The notes: a model not told the origin generated them from the letters alone. 64,000 bases of DNA from Streptomyces canus (GCF_041435015.1 NZ_CP107989.1:4588001-4652000); one strand, 5' to 3'. Positions 24,517-35,433 are shown, counted from the first letter of the stretch. Translations and numbers: made by a program.

Positions 24517-25851
24517 ATGCGGGGGATCCTTCGGGGCCCGGTGACCGATCGGCTGGCCGTGCGGACCGGGCTGAGGTGGAAGCTGAGCGCGGCCATCGCG
24601 CTGGTCGGCGCGCTCGTGGCGGTCGCGCTCAGTCTGGTCGTGCACAACGCGGCGCGCGTCTCGATGCTGGACAACGCGCGCGACCTCGCGGACGAGCGGA
24701 TCCGGATCGCCCAGCGCAACTACGAGCTGACCGGCAAGCCGAACTTCCCCAGCATCGCGGTCGACGACCGTCATCTGCCGCCCGCGCTGCGCGAGAAGGT
24801 CGAGGAGGGCCGCCGGGCGACGTACGTCTCCGACCGGCCCGACCGCGGCCCGGACATCTGGGCGGCCGTCCCGGTCAAGGGCGGCCATGTGCTGTCCCTG
24901 CACACCGGGTTCACCGACCGCAGCACCGACATCCTCAAGGATCTCGACCAGGCCCTGGTGATCGGCTCCATCGCGGTGGTCCTCGGCGGCAGCGCGCTCG
25001 GCGTGCTCATCGGCGGGCAGCTGTCACGGCGGCTGCGGAAGGCGGCGGCCGCGGCCAACCAGATGGCCAAGGGCGAGACGGACGTACGGGTGCGGGACGC
25101 GATCGGCGGGGTCGTACGGGACGAGACCGACGACCTCGCCAGCGCGGTGGACGCCATGGCGGACGCGCTCCAGCAGCGGCTGGAAGCCGAGCGCCGGGTC
25201 ACCGCGGACATCGCGCACGAGCTGCGGACACCGGTGACGGGACTGCTGACGGCGGCGGAACTGCTGCCTCCGGGCCGGCCCACGGAGCTGGTCCTGGACC
25301 GGGCGAAAGCCATGCGCACCCTCGTCGAGGACGTCCTGGAGGTGGCCCGTCTCGACGGCGCCTCCGAGCGGGCGGAGCTCCAGGACATCCTGCTGGGCGA
25401 GTTCGTCGCCCGGCGGGTGGCGGCCAAGGACCCGGGGATCGAGGTGCGTGTGGTGCACGAGTCGGAGGTCACGACCGACCCGCGCCGCCTGGAGCGCGTG
25501 CTGTTCAACCTCCTGGCCAACGCCGCCCGGCACGGCAAGCCGCCCGTCCAGGTCACCGTCGAGGGCCGGGTCATCCGCGTCCGCGATCATGGCCCCGGCT
25601 TCCCCGAGGACCTTCTCGCGGACGGCCCGAGCCGCTTCCGCACGGGCAGCGCGGACCGCGCGGGCCACGGCCACGGGCTCGGACTGACCATCGCGGCGGG
25701 GCAGGCGCGGGTGCTGGGGGCACGGCTGACGTTCCGCAACGTCCGTCCGGTCGGTCCCCTGGACGGCGCCCCGGCGGAGGGCGCGGTGGCGGTGCTGTGG
25801 CTGCCGGAGCACGCGCCTACGGCCACGGGAAGTCATCAGATGCTGCCATAA
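24517..25851 (+). CDS. cseC: Sensor histidine kinase CseC
   Basis: Membrane sensor kinase of 444 aa. Transmembrane helices lie at about 22-43 and 147-166 around an extracytoplasmic sensor of about 100 residues; then HAMP (about 168-220), HisKA with phospho-His234 (ADIAHELRTPVTG) and HATPase with LANAARHGKP, RDHGPGFPEDL and GHGLGLTIAAGQA. It follows cseB by 15 bp. The last codons are part of a sequence repeated in tandem downstream, so the present C-terminus (HAPTATGSHQMLP) may have been altered by that rearrangement. Confidence 0.94.
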   Translation: MRGILRGPVTDRLAVRTGLRWKLSAAIALVGALVAVALSLVVHNAARVSMLDNARDLADERIRIAQRNYELTGKPNFPSIAVDDRHLPPALREKVEEGRRATYVSDRPDRGPDIWAAVPVKGGHVLSLHTGFTDRSTDILKDLDQALVIGSIAVVLGGSALGVLIGGQLSRRLRKAAAAANQMAKGETDVRVRDAIGGVVRDETDDLASAVDAMADALQQRLEAERRVTADIAHELRTPVTGLLTAAELLPPGRPTELVLDRAKAMRTLVEDVLEVARLDGASERAELQDILLGEFVARRVAAKDPGIEVRVVHESEVTTDPRRLERVLFNLLANAARHGKPPVQVTVEGRVIRVRDHGPGFPEDLLADGPSRFRTGSADRAGHGHGLGLTIAAGQARVLGARLTFRNVRPVGPLDGAPAEGAVAVLWLPEHAPTATGSHQMLP

Positions 25852-26175
25852 CCTGCACCAGCATCAGCTCCTCCCCCTCGACGGGCGCCCCGGCGGAAGT
25901 CCCGGCAGCCGTGCTGTGACTGCCCGAGCACGCGCCTACGGCCTCAGGGAGGCATCAGATGCCGCCGTGACGTGCGCCAGCATCAGCTCCTCCCTCTTGG
26001 ACGGTCGCACCCCGTCCGTCCGCCCCCCAAGGCGCCCCGGCGGAAGTCCCGGCAGCTGTGACTGCCCGAGCACGCGCCTACGGCCTCAGGGAGGCATCAG
26101 ATGCCGCCGTGACGTGCGCCAGCATCAGCTCCTCCCCCCTCGACGGCCGCACCCCGTCCGTCCGCCCCTCGAAGT
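25765..26175. repeat. Three tandem degenerate copies of the cseC/methyltransferase junction
   Basis: Units begin with GGCGCCCCGGCGG at 25765, 25884 and 26031. Each contains a copy of the cseC 3' end (CCGGAGCACGCGCCTACGGC-like) followed by the reverse-oriented 3' end of the methyltransferase gene (CAGCATCAGCTCCTCCC). The second and third units are nearly identical, differing by a 5-nt deletion and few substitutions; the first is diverged and still encodes the real end of CseC, while the third encodes the real end of the methyltransferase. Confidence 0.85.
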
Positions 26176-26971
26176 AGCGCCGGTCCAGCTCCTCCGCCGG
26201 CATGTGCCGGGCCTCGTGGAAGCCGGACTCGCGGGCCAGGGCCAGGATCTCGGACGGCTGGAAGAAGCTCAGGAACGGCGTCCCCGCGGCCCGCGCGCCC
26301 GCGACGGCGGCCTCGAGCTGTGGTCGCTGCTCCGGCTCGACGTCCTCCACCGGCCGCAGGAAGGTCGTGACCAGCGTGGACCCCGGGGCGAGTCCGGCGA
26401 CCAGGCGGAACGTGGCCGCGACCGCCTCCCGGGTGAGGTACATGGTGACGCCCGTGGAGGCCACCACCGCGGGCCGCGCGGGATCGAGCCCCGCCTCGAC
26501 GAGCCGCCCCCACCAGTCCCCCTCGAAGTCGACCGGCACCAGCCGCAGCCACTCGGGGACGCCGAGCCCGAGGTCCATGAGCCGCCGCCGCTTCCAGGCC
26601 TGCGGGCCGGGCCGGTCGACCTCGAAGACCCGCAGTCCGCTCGACGCGGCGACCTCGGGCCTGCGCTGAGCGAACGTGTCGAGGCCGGCGCCGAGGACGA
26701 CGTACTGGTCCACCCCTCGCCCGACCGCCTCGACCACCAGGTCCTCGACGAACCGGGCCCGGGCCACGATCGACGCGCGGGTGCGGCGTGTGGCGTCCAC
26801 GTCCATGTCGGGGCGGTCGCGCCAGCCGTCGTCCGGGTCCGCGAGCCGCAGCCCGACCTCGTCCTCCAGGACATGCGGCGGCGGATCCGCGCGGACGTGC
26901 AGGGCCCGCCAGAGGGCGACCCGTACGGCCGTGTGGTCCGCCGCGGCCGGTTCCTCCCCGGTGTCCGTCAC
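26078..26971 (-). CDS. SAM-dependent methyltransferase (PPM1/LCMT-like family)
   Basis: Protein of 297 aa. QYVVLGAGLDTFAQRRPE (motif I) with VFEVDRPGPQAWKRRRL is typical of the leucine-carboxyl-methyltransferase-like family common in actinobacteria (TIGR00027 type). Substrates of this family are mostly unknown. GTG 26971 overlaps the VOC gene stop (GTGA), so it is the last gene of an AraC-VOC-methyltransferase operon. Its 3' end lies in the tandem repeat. Confidence 0.88.
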   Translation of the reverse strand: MTDTGEEPAAADHTAVRVALWRALHVRADPPPHVLEDEVGLRLADPDDGWRDRPDMDVDATRRTRASIVARARFVEDLVVEAVGRGVDQYVVLGAGLDTFAQRRPEVAASSGLRVFEVDRPGPQAWKRRRLMDLGLGVPEWLRLVPVDFEGDWWGRLVEAGLDPARPAVVASTGVTMYLTREAVAATFRLVAGLAPGSTLVTTFLRPVEDVEPEQRPQLEAAVAGARAAGTPFLSFFQPSEILALARESGFHEARHMPAEELDRRYFEGRTDGVRPSRGEELMLAHVTAASDASLRP

Positions 26972-27402
26972 GCCCAGTCCTTCGAGAAGTCGAGCTCCTC
27001 GCGGCGCTGGGTCAGCGAGTACCAGTTGCCGCTGTCGTCGCGGAAGATCGCCTCGATGCCGTACGGCCGCTCCTGCGGTTCCTGGATGAACTCCACCCCG
27101 CGCGCCCGGAACGTCTCGTAGTCACCGCGGCAGTCGTCCGTACGGAACGCTCCGGCGCCCATCACGCCCTTGCCGACGAGCTTCTTGAGCGCCTCGGCGG
27201 ACTCGGGGTCCAGACCGGGGCCGTCGAGGCTCATCAGCGCCAGCTCCAGGCCCTGCTGCTCCTTGGCACTGACGGTGACCCATGTCATCTCGCCCATCGA
27301 GACCTCGCTGCGCACCTCGAAGTCGAGCTTCTCGGTGAAGAAGGCCTTCGTGCGTTGCTGGTCGAAGGTCCATACGGTGGCGATGCCCAGTCCCTGGATC
27401 AT
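26968..27402 (-). CDS. VOC-superfamily (glyoxalase/bleomycin-resistance fold) protein
   Basis: Protein of 144 aa with the two-repeat VOC fold: first half MIQGLGIATVWTFDQQRTKAFFTEKLDF, second half RGDYETFRARGVEFIQEPQERPYGIEAIFRD-DSGNWY. The usual C-terminal metal ligand Glu is present in the Y-G-x-E/A-x-F-D-x-x-G-N region. The specific function (dioxygenase, isomerase or drug binding) cannot be told. Overlaps the genes on both sides by 4 nt (ATGA and GTGA). Confidence 0.85.
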   Translation of the reverse strand: MIQGLGIATVWTFDQQRTKAFFTEKLDFEVRSEVSMGEMTWVTVSAKEQQGLELALMSLDGPGLDPESAEALKKLVGKGVMGAGAFRTDDCRGDYETFRARGVEFIQEPQERPYGIEAIFRDDSGNWYSLTQRREELDFSKDWA

Positions 27403-27923
27403 GGCTCTGCTCTCCTGTCCTGCGGGGGTTCCTCTCCGTCACCGTAGGCAGGGCCGGGGCCGGGCCGCTTCTTCAAAGTTGCGGTCCTCTTCACCGTTCT
27501 CGCGGTGGGGAATCCGCCGGCCCAGAGCATGGCGTAGCACCCGGGGATCAGGGAGGCGCCGCGGCCCACGTGCTGGGTGCGGTACTCGCTCGGGGTGAGC
27601 CCGGTCCGCGCCTTGAAGCGGGCGGAGAAGGTGCCGAGGCTGCTGAAGCCGACCAGGTGGCAGATCTCGGTCACGCTGAGATCGGCCCCCCTCAGCATCT
27701 CCTCGGCCCGCTCGATCCGCCGGTGCGTGAGGTAGTGCCCGGGCGTCTCGCCGTAGGCCTCCTTGAAGGCCCGCAGGAAGTGATAGCGCGAGTACCCGGC
27801 ATGCGCCGCGACGGCGTCCAGGTCCAGGTCCGGATCGGCCCAGTCGCGGTCCATGGCGTCCTTGGCGAGCCGGATCTGCCGCACCTTGTCCATGAGGCCG
27901 ATGGTGGCACGCGGCACTGACAT
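27399..27923 (-). CDS. AraC-family transcriptional regulator
   Basis: Small regulator of about 174 aa with the DNA-binding domain at its N-terminus (about 15-115): DLDLDAVAAHAGYSRYHFLR, then LSVTEICHLVGFSSLGTFS and GLTPSEYR. A short C-terminal tail replaces any large ligand domain. The stop overlaps the VOC gene ATG, so it is the first gene of a three-gene operon and probably autoregulates it. Start uncertain: ATG 27923 (MSVPRAT) or ATG 27893 (MDKVRQ); neither has a good ribosome site. Confidence 0.85.
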   Translation of the reverse strand: MSVPRATIGLMDKVRQIRLAKDAMDRDWADPDLDLDAVAAHAGYSRYHFLRAFKEAYGETPGHYLTHRRIERAEEMLRGADLSVTEICHLVGFSSLGTFSARFKARTGLTPSEYRTQHVGRGASLIPGCYAMLWAGGFPTARTVKRTATLKKRPGPGPAYGDGEEPPQDRRAEP

Positions 27924-27944
27924 CGACCCGCGAGCGCGCACGGA

Positions 27945-27980
27945 GAAGGCCCCCGGGGCGGACACCATCCGGGGGCCTTC
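27945..27980 (-). terminator. Hairpin terminator after the MFS gene
   Basis: GAAGGCCCCCGG (27945-27956) pairs perfectly over 12 bp with CCGGGGGCCTTC (27969-27980). It lies just past the MFS stop and before the AraC gene, without a strong T-run. Confidence 0.7.
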
Positions 27981-27997
27981 GGTTCGGCGGGGTCGGC

Positions 27998-29563
27998 TCA
28001 GACCTCGACCAGCGGAGCCGGCGCCGCGTCGTCCGCCGACTTCTGCGGTCCCGCGCCCTGCAGCGGTACCTCCTTGACGAACACCGCCGCCACCAGCGCG
28101 ACCACGGCGACGATCGATCCGAGCAGGAACGCCGAGTGCGTGCCTGCGGAGACCGCGTACTGGTACGCCTCGCGCACCGCGTCCGGCAACTTCTCCAGGC
28201 TCTTCGCGTCCAGCTGCGCGGACTGCTCGGTCACCTTGGAACCCAACGCCCCGCCCCGCTCCGCCATGGTGTCCTGGACCCGGTGGTTGAACAGCGCGCC
28301 CATGACGGCGACACCGAAGGAGGAACCGAGGGTACGGAACAGGGTGGTGGACGAGGACGCGACGCCCATGTCCTTCATCTCCACGCTGTTCTGCGCGACG
28401 AGCATGGTGATCTGCATCAGGCAGCCCATGCCGAGACCGACGACGGCCATGAGGACACCGGAGGTGAACCGCGAGGTCCCCGTGTCCATCGTCGACAGCA
28501 GGTACAGCCCGATGACCATCAGGACGCTGCCGAGGACCGGGAAGACGTAGTACCGCCCGCTGTTGGTGGTCACCCGTCCCGCGACCATCGAGGTCACCAG
28601 CATCGCGCCGAGCATCGGCAGGAGCAGCAGCCCGGAGTTGGTGGCGGAGGCACCCTGCACGGACTGCTGGTACAGCGGCAGGAAGAGGGTGGCACCGAAC
28701 ATCACGAATCCGGTGATGAAGCCGATGATCGACATCAGCGTGAAGTTGCGGCTGCGGAAGATGTGCAGCGGCACGACCGGCTCGGCCGCCTTGGTCTGCC
28801 AGAACACGAACCCGACGAGCGCGGCGACACCGATCCCGATCAGCTCCATGATCCGCGCGGAGGTCCAGGCGTACTCCGTGCCGCCCCAGGTGGTGACGAG
28901 CACGATGGAGGTGATGCCGACGGTCAGCAGCGCGGCGCCGAGATAGTCGATCCGCGCCTGCGCACGCTTCGCCGGCAGGTGCAGTACGACGCTGATGAGG
29001 CCGAGCGCCACCACGCCGAGCGGCAGGTTGATGTAGAAGGACCAGCGCCAGCCCCAGTTGTCGGTGATGGTGCCGCCGACCAGCGGACCGCCGATCATCG
29101 CGAGCGCCATGACGCCGGCCATCATGCCCTGGTACTTGCCGCGCTCCCGGGGCGGGATCAGGTCACCGATGATCGCCATCACGCCGACCATCAGACCGCC
29201 GGCGCCGAGGCCCTGCACGGCCCGGAAACCGATGAGCTGCCCCATGTCCTGGGCCATACCGCTGAGCGCGGAGCCGATCAGGAAGAGCACGATCGACGTC
29301 ATGAAGACGCCCTTGCGGCCGTACATGTCGCCGAGCTTGCCCCAGAGCGGGGTGGCGGCCGCGGTGGCCAGCGTGTAGGCCGTCACGACCCACGAGAGGT
29401 GTTCGAGCCCGCCGAGCTCGCCCACGATCGTCGGCATCGCGGTGCCCACGATCATGTTGTCCAGCATCGCGAGCATCATGGTGATCATCAGCGCGAGCAG
29501 GACGACCCGCACGCTGCGCTGTTTCTTTTCCGGTTCCGTCTCGACCGTCTGTGTGTCCGCCAT
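27998..29563 (-). CDS. MFS drug:H+ antiporter, DHA2 (14-helix) family
   Basis: Membrane exporter of 521 aa with about 14 transmembrane segments. Motif A-type GKLGDMYGRKGVF and motif C-type MIGGPLVGGTI mark the drug-antiporter family; motif D-like LDNMIVGTAMPTI is in the first helix. ATG 29563 follows GGGGAGTGGG at 5-8 nt. Divergent from a TetR gene with large inverted repeats between, so export is very likely controlled by that repressor. Substrate unknown. Confidence 0.93.
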   Translation of the reverse strand: MADTQTVETEPEKKQRSVRVVLLALMITMMLAMLDNMIVGTAMPTIVGELGGLEHLSWVVTAYTLATAAATPLWGKLGDMYGRKGVFMTSIVLFLIGSALSGMAQDMGQLIGFRAVQGLGAGGLMVGVMAIIGDLIPPRERGKYQGMMAGVMALAMIGGPLVGGTITDNWGWRWSFYINLPLGVVALGLISVVLHLPAKRAQARIDYLGAALLTVGITSIVLVTTWGGTEYAWTSARIMELIGIGVAALVGFVFWQTKAAEPVVPLHIFRSRNFTLMSIIGFITGFVMFGATLFLPLYQQSVQGASATNSGLLLLPMLGAMLVTSMVAGRVTTNSGRYYVFPVLGSVLMVIGLYLLSTMDTGTSRFTSGVLMAVVGLGMGCLMQITMLVAQNSVEMKDMGVASSSTTLFRTLGSSFGVAVMGALFNHRVQDTMAERGGALGSKVTEQSAQLDAKSLEKLPDAVREAYQYAVSAGTHSAFLLGSIVAVVALVAAVFVKEVPLQGAGPQKSADDAAPAPLVEV

Positions 29564-29608
29564 CGTTCCCACTCCCCTGAGGTCCTGCGGTACTGCCCCC
29601 GCCGGGGC

Positions 29609-29680
29609 ACTTACTTGCCGCCCGGCTAGTTGACTACACTGGGGAAGGTAGACGCGTAACTAGCCGGGCGTCAAGTAAGT
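29609..29680. promoter_or_regulatory. Large inverted repeat between the MFS and TetR genes
   Basis: The left arm 29609-29631 and right arm 29658-29680 match at 22 of 23 positions when one is reversed (cores GCCCGGCTAGTT and AACTAGCCGGGC), separated by 26 bp. This looks like two copies of a TetR operator facing each other, placed to control both divergent genes. A TTGACT hexamer lies at the inner edge of the left arm. Confidence 0.8.
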
Positions 29681-29706
29681 TTTATGGAAAGCCGAGGAGC
29701 ACGAGG

Positions 29707-30303
29707 ATGGGCGGCACCATGGACGTCACGAAGCAGCAGCGCCGCGGCAACACGCGCCAGCGCATCCAGGACGTGGCCCTCGGACTCTTCGCGGAGCAGG
29801 GCTACGAGAAGACGTCCCTGCGGGAGATCGCCGAGCACCTGGATGTCACCAAGGCGGCGCTCTACTACCACTTCAAGACCAAGGAAGAGATCCTCGTCAG
29901 CATCTTCGACGATCTGACGCAGCCGATCCTCGACCTGATCGAGTGGGGCAGAAGACAGCCGCACACGCTGGAGACCAAGCAGGAGATCGTACGGCGCTAC
30001 AGCGAGATCCTGTCCGGCGCGGCACCGCTGTTCCGCTTCATGCAGGAGAACCAGGCGGCGGTCCGCGAACTGCGCGTCGGCGAGACCTTCAAGGAACGCA
30101 TGCAGGGGCTGCGCGAGATCATCATCGATCCGGAAGCGGACCTGACCGACCAGGTCCGCTGCGTCAGCGCGATCTTCACGATGCACGCCGGGATGTTCTT
30201 CCTCCAGGACATCACCGCCGACCCGGAGGCCAAGCGCAAGGCGGTCCTGGAGGTGGCGACGGACCTGGTCACCCAGGCCCACCGGGGCAGTGCGAACGCG
30301 TAG
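29707..30303 (+). CDS. TetR-family repressor of the divergent MFS exporter
   Basis: Regulator of 198 aa. The N-terminal helix-turn-helix is RQRIQDVALGLFAEQGYEKT, LREIAEHLDVTKAALYYHFK; the rest is an all-helical ligand-binding domain. It starts at ATG 29707 after GAGGAGC; ATG 29719 (MDVTKQQ) is an alternative. Divergence from the exporter and the shared inverted repeat make it the probable local repressor. Confidence 0.93.
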   Translation: MGGTMDVTKQQRRGNTRQRIQDVALGLFAEQGYEKTSLREIAEHLDVTKAALYYHFKTKEEILVSIFDDLTQPILDLIEWGRRQPHTLETKQEIVRRYSEILSGAAPLFRFMQENQAAVRELRVGETFKERMQGLREIIIDPEADLTDQVRCVSAIFTMHAGMFFLQDITADPEAKRKAVLEVATDLVTQAHRGSANA

Positions 30304-30315
30304 GCGGTCAGCCGC

Positions 30316-30864
30316 TCAGACCTTGACGCCCTTGGCCCGCAGGAAGGCGACCGGGTCTATCGCAGAGCCGTAGTTGGCGGTCGTGCGGATCTCGAAGTGC
30401 AGGTGCGGGCCGCTGGAATTGCCGGTGTTGCCGGAGAGGGCGATGCGCTGGCCGGTCTTGACGACCTGGCCGACCTTGACCTTGATCCGGGAGAGGTGGG
30501 CGTACTGCGAGTACTTCCCCTTGCCGTGCTTGATCACTATGGCGTTGCCGTAGGCGGAACCGTCACCGGCACCCCTCGGGCCCGCCTTGACGACGGTCCC
30601 GCCGTGCGCGGCGACGACGGTCGTACCGCTCGGCACGGCGAAGTCCTGCCCGCTGTGGGTGGAGTGCCACATGCTCCCGGCCTGCGCGTAGCTCGCGCTG
30701 AGCGTGTACTTCTTCACCGGGTCGACCCAGGAGGCCGAGGAGGACGCGGCCGAGGCGACTCCGGCCCCCAGCGCGACCGTCGTCCCGACGGACGCGGCCA
30801 CGACGGCAACACGGGTGCGGAGCATGGACGTACGGGAAGAGCGGTTGAAGACGCGCTGGAACAT
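30316..30864 (-). CDS. Secreted M23-family peptidase (LytM-like)
   Basis: Cell-wall peptidase of 182 aa. The Arg-rich N-terminus and hydrophobic stretch (VAVVAASVGTTVALGAGVASA) form a signal peptide of about 45 residues. The LytM domain follows with zinc ligands in HSGQDFAVPSGT, YSQYAHLSRIKVKVGQ and GPHLHFEI (HxH). ATG 30864 follows TGAGG. A single catalytic domain with no wall-binding domain. The leader upstream contains two perfect stem-loops that could control expression. Confidence 0.92.
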   Translation of the reverse strand: MFQRVFNRSSRTSMLRTRVAVVAASVGTTVALGAGVASAASSSASWVDPVKKYTLSASYAQAGSMWHSTHSGQDFAVPSGTTVVAAHGGTVVKAGPRGAGDGSAYGNAIVIKHGKGKYSQYAHLSRIKVKVGQVVKTGQRIALSGNTGNSSGPHLHFEIRTTANYGSAIDPVAFLRAKGVKV

Positions 30865-31237
30865 CAGAACCTCATGAAAGCCGGGGGACAGGAAAACCAT
30901 CCGGCGCACAGCGGCGACCGGATGGGACAACCCTTGGTACCCCCGGGGGTCAAAAACCCCCAAACAGCACATCTACGACGGACTGTAGTAACAGGTCTCG
31001 TCGGGCCGGGCGAGAAGTCCTTTTCCTCCCCGGATCCCTCCACTATTCCGCCTAGTAACGGACAAATCGCCTGTGCGGCAAGTCACCGGCGACCCAAAGG
31101 CAAAAGCCGTGCCATGTGATGCACGCCTCTAGCTTCCTACCAACCAGTAACCCTACGGTTCCCCTCGCGCCACCCTCACCAACAAACATGCACGCGACAA
31201 CTGCAGCGTTTCCGGACGTGAGAGGACCCCCACCACC
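30865..31237. other. 373-bp divergent intergenic region
   Basis: Between the M23 peptidase and HAD phosphatase genes. It holds the two stem-loops listed separately near the peptidase gene. Upstream of these I see a GGATCC- and AGGAGG-like stretch on the minus strand but no convincing gene or recognised riboswitch. Confidence 0.5.
30897..30961 (-). promoter_or_regulatory. Structured leader of the M23 peptidase gene
   Basis: Two stems in the predicted untranslated leader: CCATCCGG (30897-30904) with CCGGATGG (30918-30925), and GGGGGT (30945-30950) with ACCCCC (30956-30961) around a five-base loop. Perfect pairing in both. Could be an attenuator or riboswitch expression platform; the class is not recognised. 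Confidence 0.5.
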
Positions 31238-31870
31238 GTGACAAGCCGACGCCCCTGGGCGCACCGCATAGCCGTGAGCACCGTCTCCGCAGCCGCACTC
31301 GTCGCCCTGGCCGCCCCCGCCGAGGCCGCGACGACGACCACCAGCGCTTCCCCGACCGCGTCGGCCGCCGCCGAAGACGTCGACTACGCCACCTGGCAGA
31401 CCGACTGCCAGGCCGTGATGGGCCAGGCCCTCCCCTACCTGAAGACACGTATCGCCGCCACCAAGCCGGGCGAGAAGCAGGCGATCGTCTTCGACATCGA
31501 CAACACCACCCTGGAGACGGACTTCGGCTTCAGCTACCCCGCGCCGGCCAACAAGCCCGTCCTGGACGTCGCGAAGTACGCCCAGGAGCACGGCGTATCC
31601 CTGTTCTTCGTGACGGCCCGCCCCGACATCATCGCCTCGGTGACCAACTACAACCTCAAGCACGTCGGTTACCAGGTCAGCGGCCTCTACGTCCGCAACT
31701 TCATCGACCTCTTCAAGGACGTCGCCGCCTACAAGACCGCCCAGCGCGTCGACATCGAGAACAAGGGCTACACGATCATCGCGAACATCGGCAACAGCGC
31801 CACCGACCTGTCGGGCGGCCACGCCGAGAAGACCTACAAACTCCCGGACTACGACGGCCAGTTGTCCTGA
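31238..31870 (+). CDS. Secreted HAD-superfamily acid phosphatase
   Basis: Protein of 210 aa from GTG 31238. A signal peptide (RRPWAHRIAVSTVSAAALVALAAPAEAA) is followed by a short Thr/Ser/Ala linker and a HAD phosphatase of the plant-type/class B acid phosphatase group: motif I VFDIDNTTLE, motif II FVTARPD, motif III Lys in DLFKDVAAYK and motif IV NIGNSATDLSGG. Likely acts on phosphate esters outside the cell. A hairpin follows the stop. Confidence 0.88.
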   Translation: MTSRRPWAHRIAVSTVSAAALVALAAPAEAATTTTSASPTASAAAEDVDYATWQTDCQAVMGQALPYLKTRIAATKPGEKQAIVFDIDNTTLETDFGFSYPAPANKPVLDVAKYAQEHGVSLFFVTARPDIIASVTNYNLKHVGYQVSGLYVRNFIDLFKDVAAYKTAQRVDIENKGYTIIANIGNSATDLSGGHAEKTYKLPDYDGQLS

Positions 31871-31880
31871 CCTCCGGCTG

Positions 31881-31923
31881 GGCTCCATCCGTCGCGGCCC
31901 CTACGGGGGTGGCGGATGGAGCC
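31881..31923 (+). terminator. Hairpin after the HAD phosphatase gene
   Basis: GGCTCCATCCG (31881-31891) pairs with CGGATGGAGCC (31913-31923), 11 bp perfect, 11 bp past the stop codon. No T-run. Confidence 0.65.
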
Positions 31924-31989
31924 GGCGGTACTCGGCAGCAAACCGGCGTCCGGTCTGGTCGGCCGGCTGGTGAGGAAGCCCTTCCGGCC

Positions 31990-32664
31990 GGACGGTCCCG
32001 GCGCCGACGTGGTGGACGAATCCGTCCGGCTTTCCACCCTCGCCTCCTCGCGGGGCGAGCAGCGCACGCACGGCGAGCAGAAGGTCCGCTCCTGGCCCGC
32101 AGCGGGGTCCGCGCGGCCATGGAGTCCCCGGGAGAGCCGCCCTTCCCGGCGTACGGCCTCGACCGGCTCGCCCCGCTGGAACGGCTCTCCCTGGGCAGGC
32201 TGAGCACGGACCCCGGACGGTCCCGGCGCCGACGTGGTGGACGCATCCGTCCGGCTTTCCGCCCTCGCCTCCTCGCGGGGCGAGCAGCGCACGCACGGCG
32301 AGCAGGAGGTCCGCTCCTGGCCCGCAGCGGGGTCCGCGCGACCATGGAGTCCCCGGGAGAGCCGCCCTTCCCGGCGTACGGCCTCGACCGGCTCGCCCCG
32401 CTGGAACGGCTCTCCCTGGGCAGGCTGAGCACGGACCCCGGACGGTCCCGGCGCCGACGTGGTGGACGAATCCGTCCGGCTTTCCACCCTCGCCTCCTCG
32501 CGGGGCGAGCAGCGCACGCACGGCGAGCAGGAGGTCCGCTCCTGGCCCGCAGCGGGGTCCGCGCGGCCATGGAGTCCCCGGGAGAGCCGCCCTTCCCGGC
32601 GTACGGCCTCGACCGGCTCGCCCCGCTGGAACGGCTCTCCCTGGGCAGGCTGAGCACGGACCAC
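31990..32664. repeat. Three tandem copies of a 225-bp unit
   Basis: Copies at 31990-32214, 32215-32439 and 32440-32664, each starting GGACGGTCCCGGCGCCGAC. Copies 1 and 2 differ at about four positions, copies 1 and 3 at one position plus the final bases. The unit length is a multiple of three, and several frames on both strands stay open through all copies, so coding cannot be judged from openness. The array lies between the HAD phosphatase and the end of clpC, and I see no known family. Confidence 0.95.
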
Positions 32665-32854
32665 ACGGGTCTGCGAAGGCGCCCTTGCGGGGCGCAGGGC
32701 TCATCGCCCCGGCACCGAGGACTTCTCCGCGTCGACGCGCCGGCTGTCGGCACTGCGCCCGGTGACGCTGCTGGGCGTGCGGGGGTTCTCCGTCTCGCTC
32801 GCCCCCTTGGCCGAGCACTTCCCGGAGTCGAGGTCGCCCTGGTCGAGCACAGAG

Positions 32855-32890
32855 AAAGGGGCCGGTGCTTCGAAAAGCACCGGCCCCTTT
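32855..32890 (-). terminator. Strong terminator of clpC
   Basis: A 16-bp perfect stem, AAAGGGGCCGGTGCTT (32855-32870) with its complement at 32875-32890, around a CGAA loop; the minus-strand stem ends in TTT. It lies 18 bp past the clpC stop. It would also stop transcription coming from the repeat side. Confidence 0.85.
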
Positions 32891-32907
32891 TGGCGTCGCC
32901 CTGAGGC

Positions 32908-35433
<2,526 letters not shown>

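Noticed and set aside
30962..31237. Possible ydaO-type c-di-AMP riboswitch before the M23 peptidase gene
   Set aside because: I could not match the conserved ydaO sequence blocks; only simple stems are present, so it is listed as a structured leader.
31776..32904. Open frames of about 270-330 codons on both strands through the 225-bp repeats
   Set aside because: A repeat unit divisible by three keeps every stop-free frame open; several frames are open on both strands, one runs into the clpC terminator, and none has a known domain.
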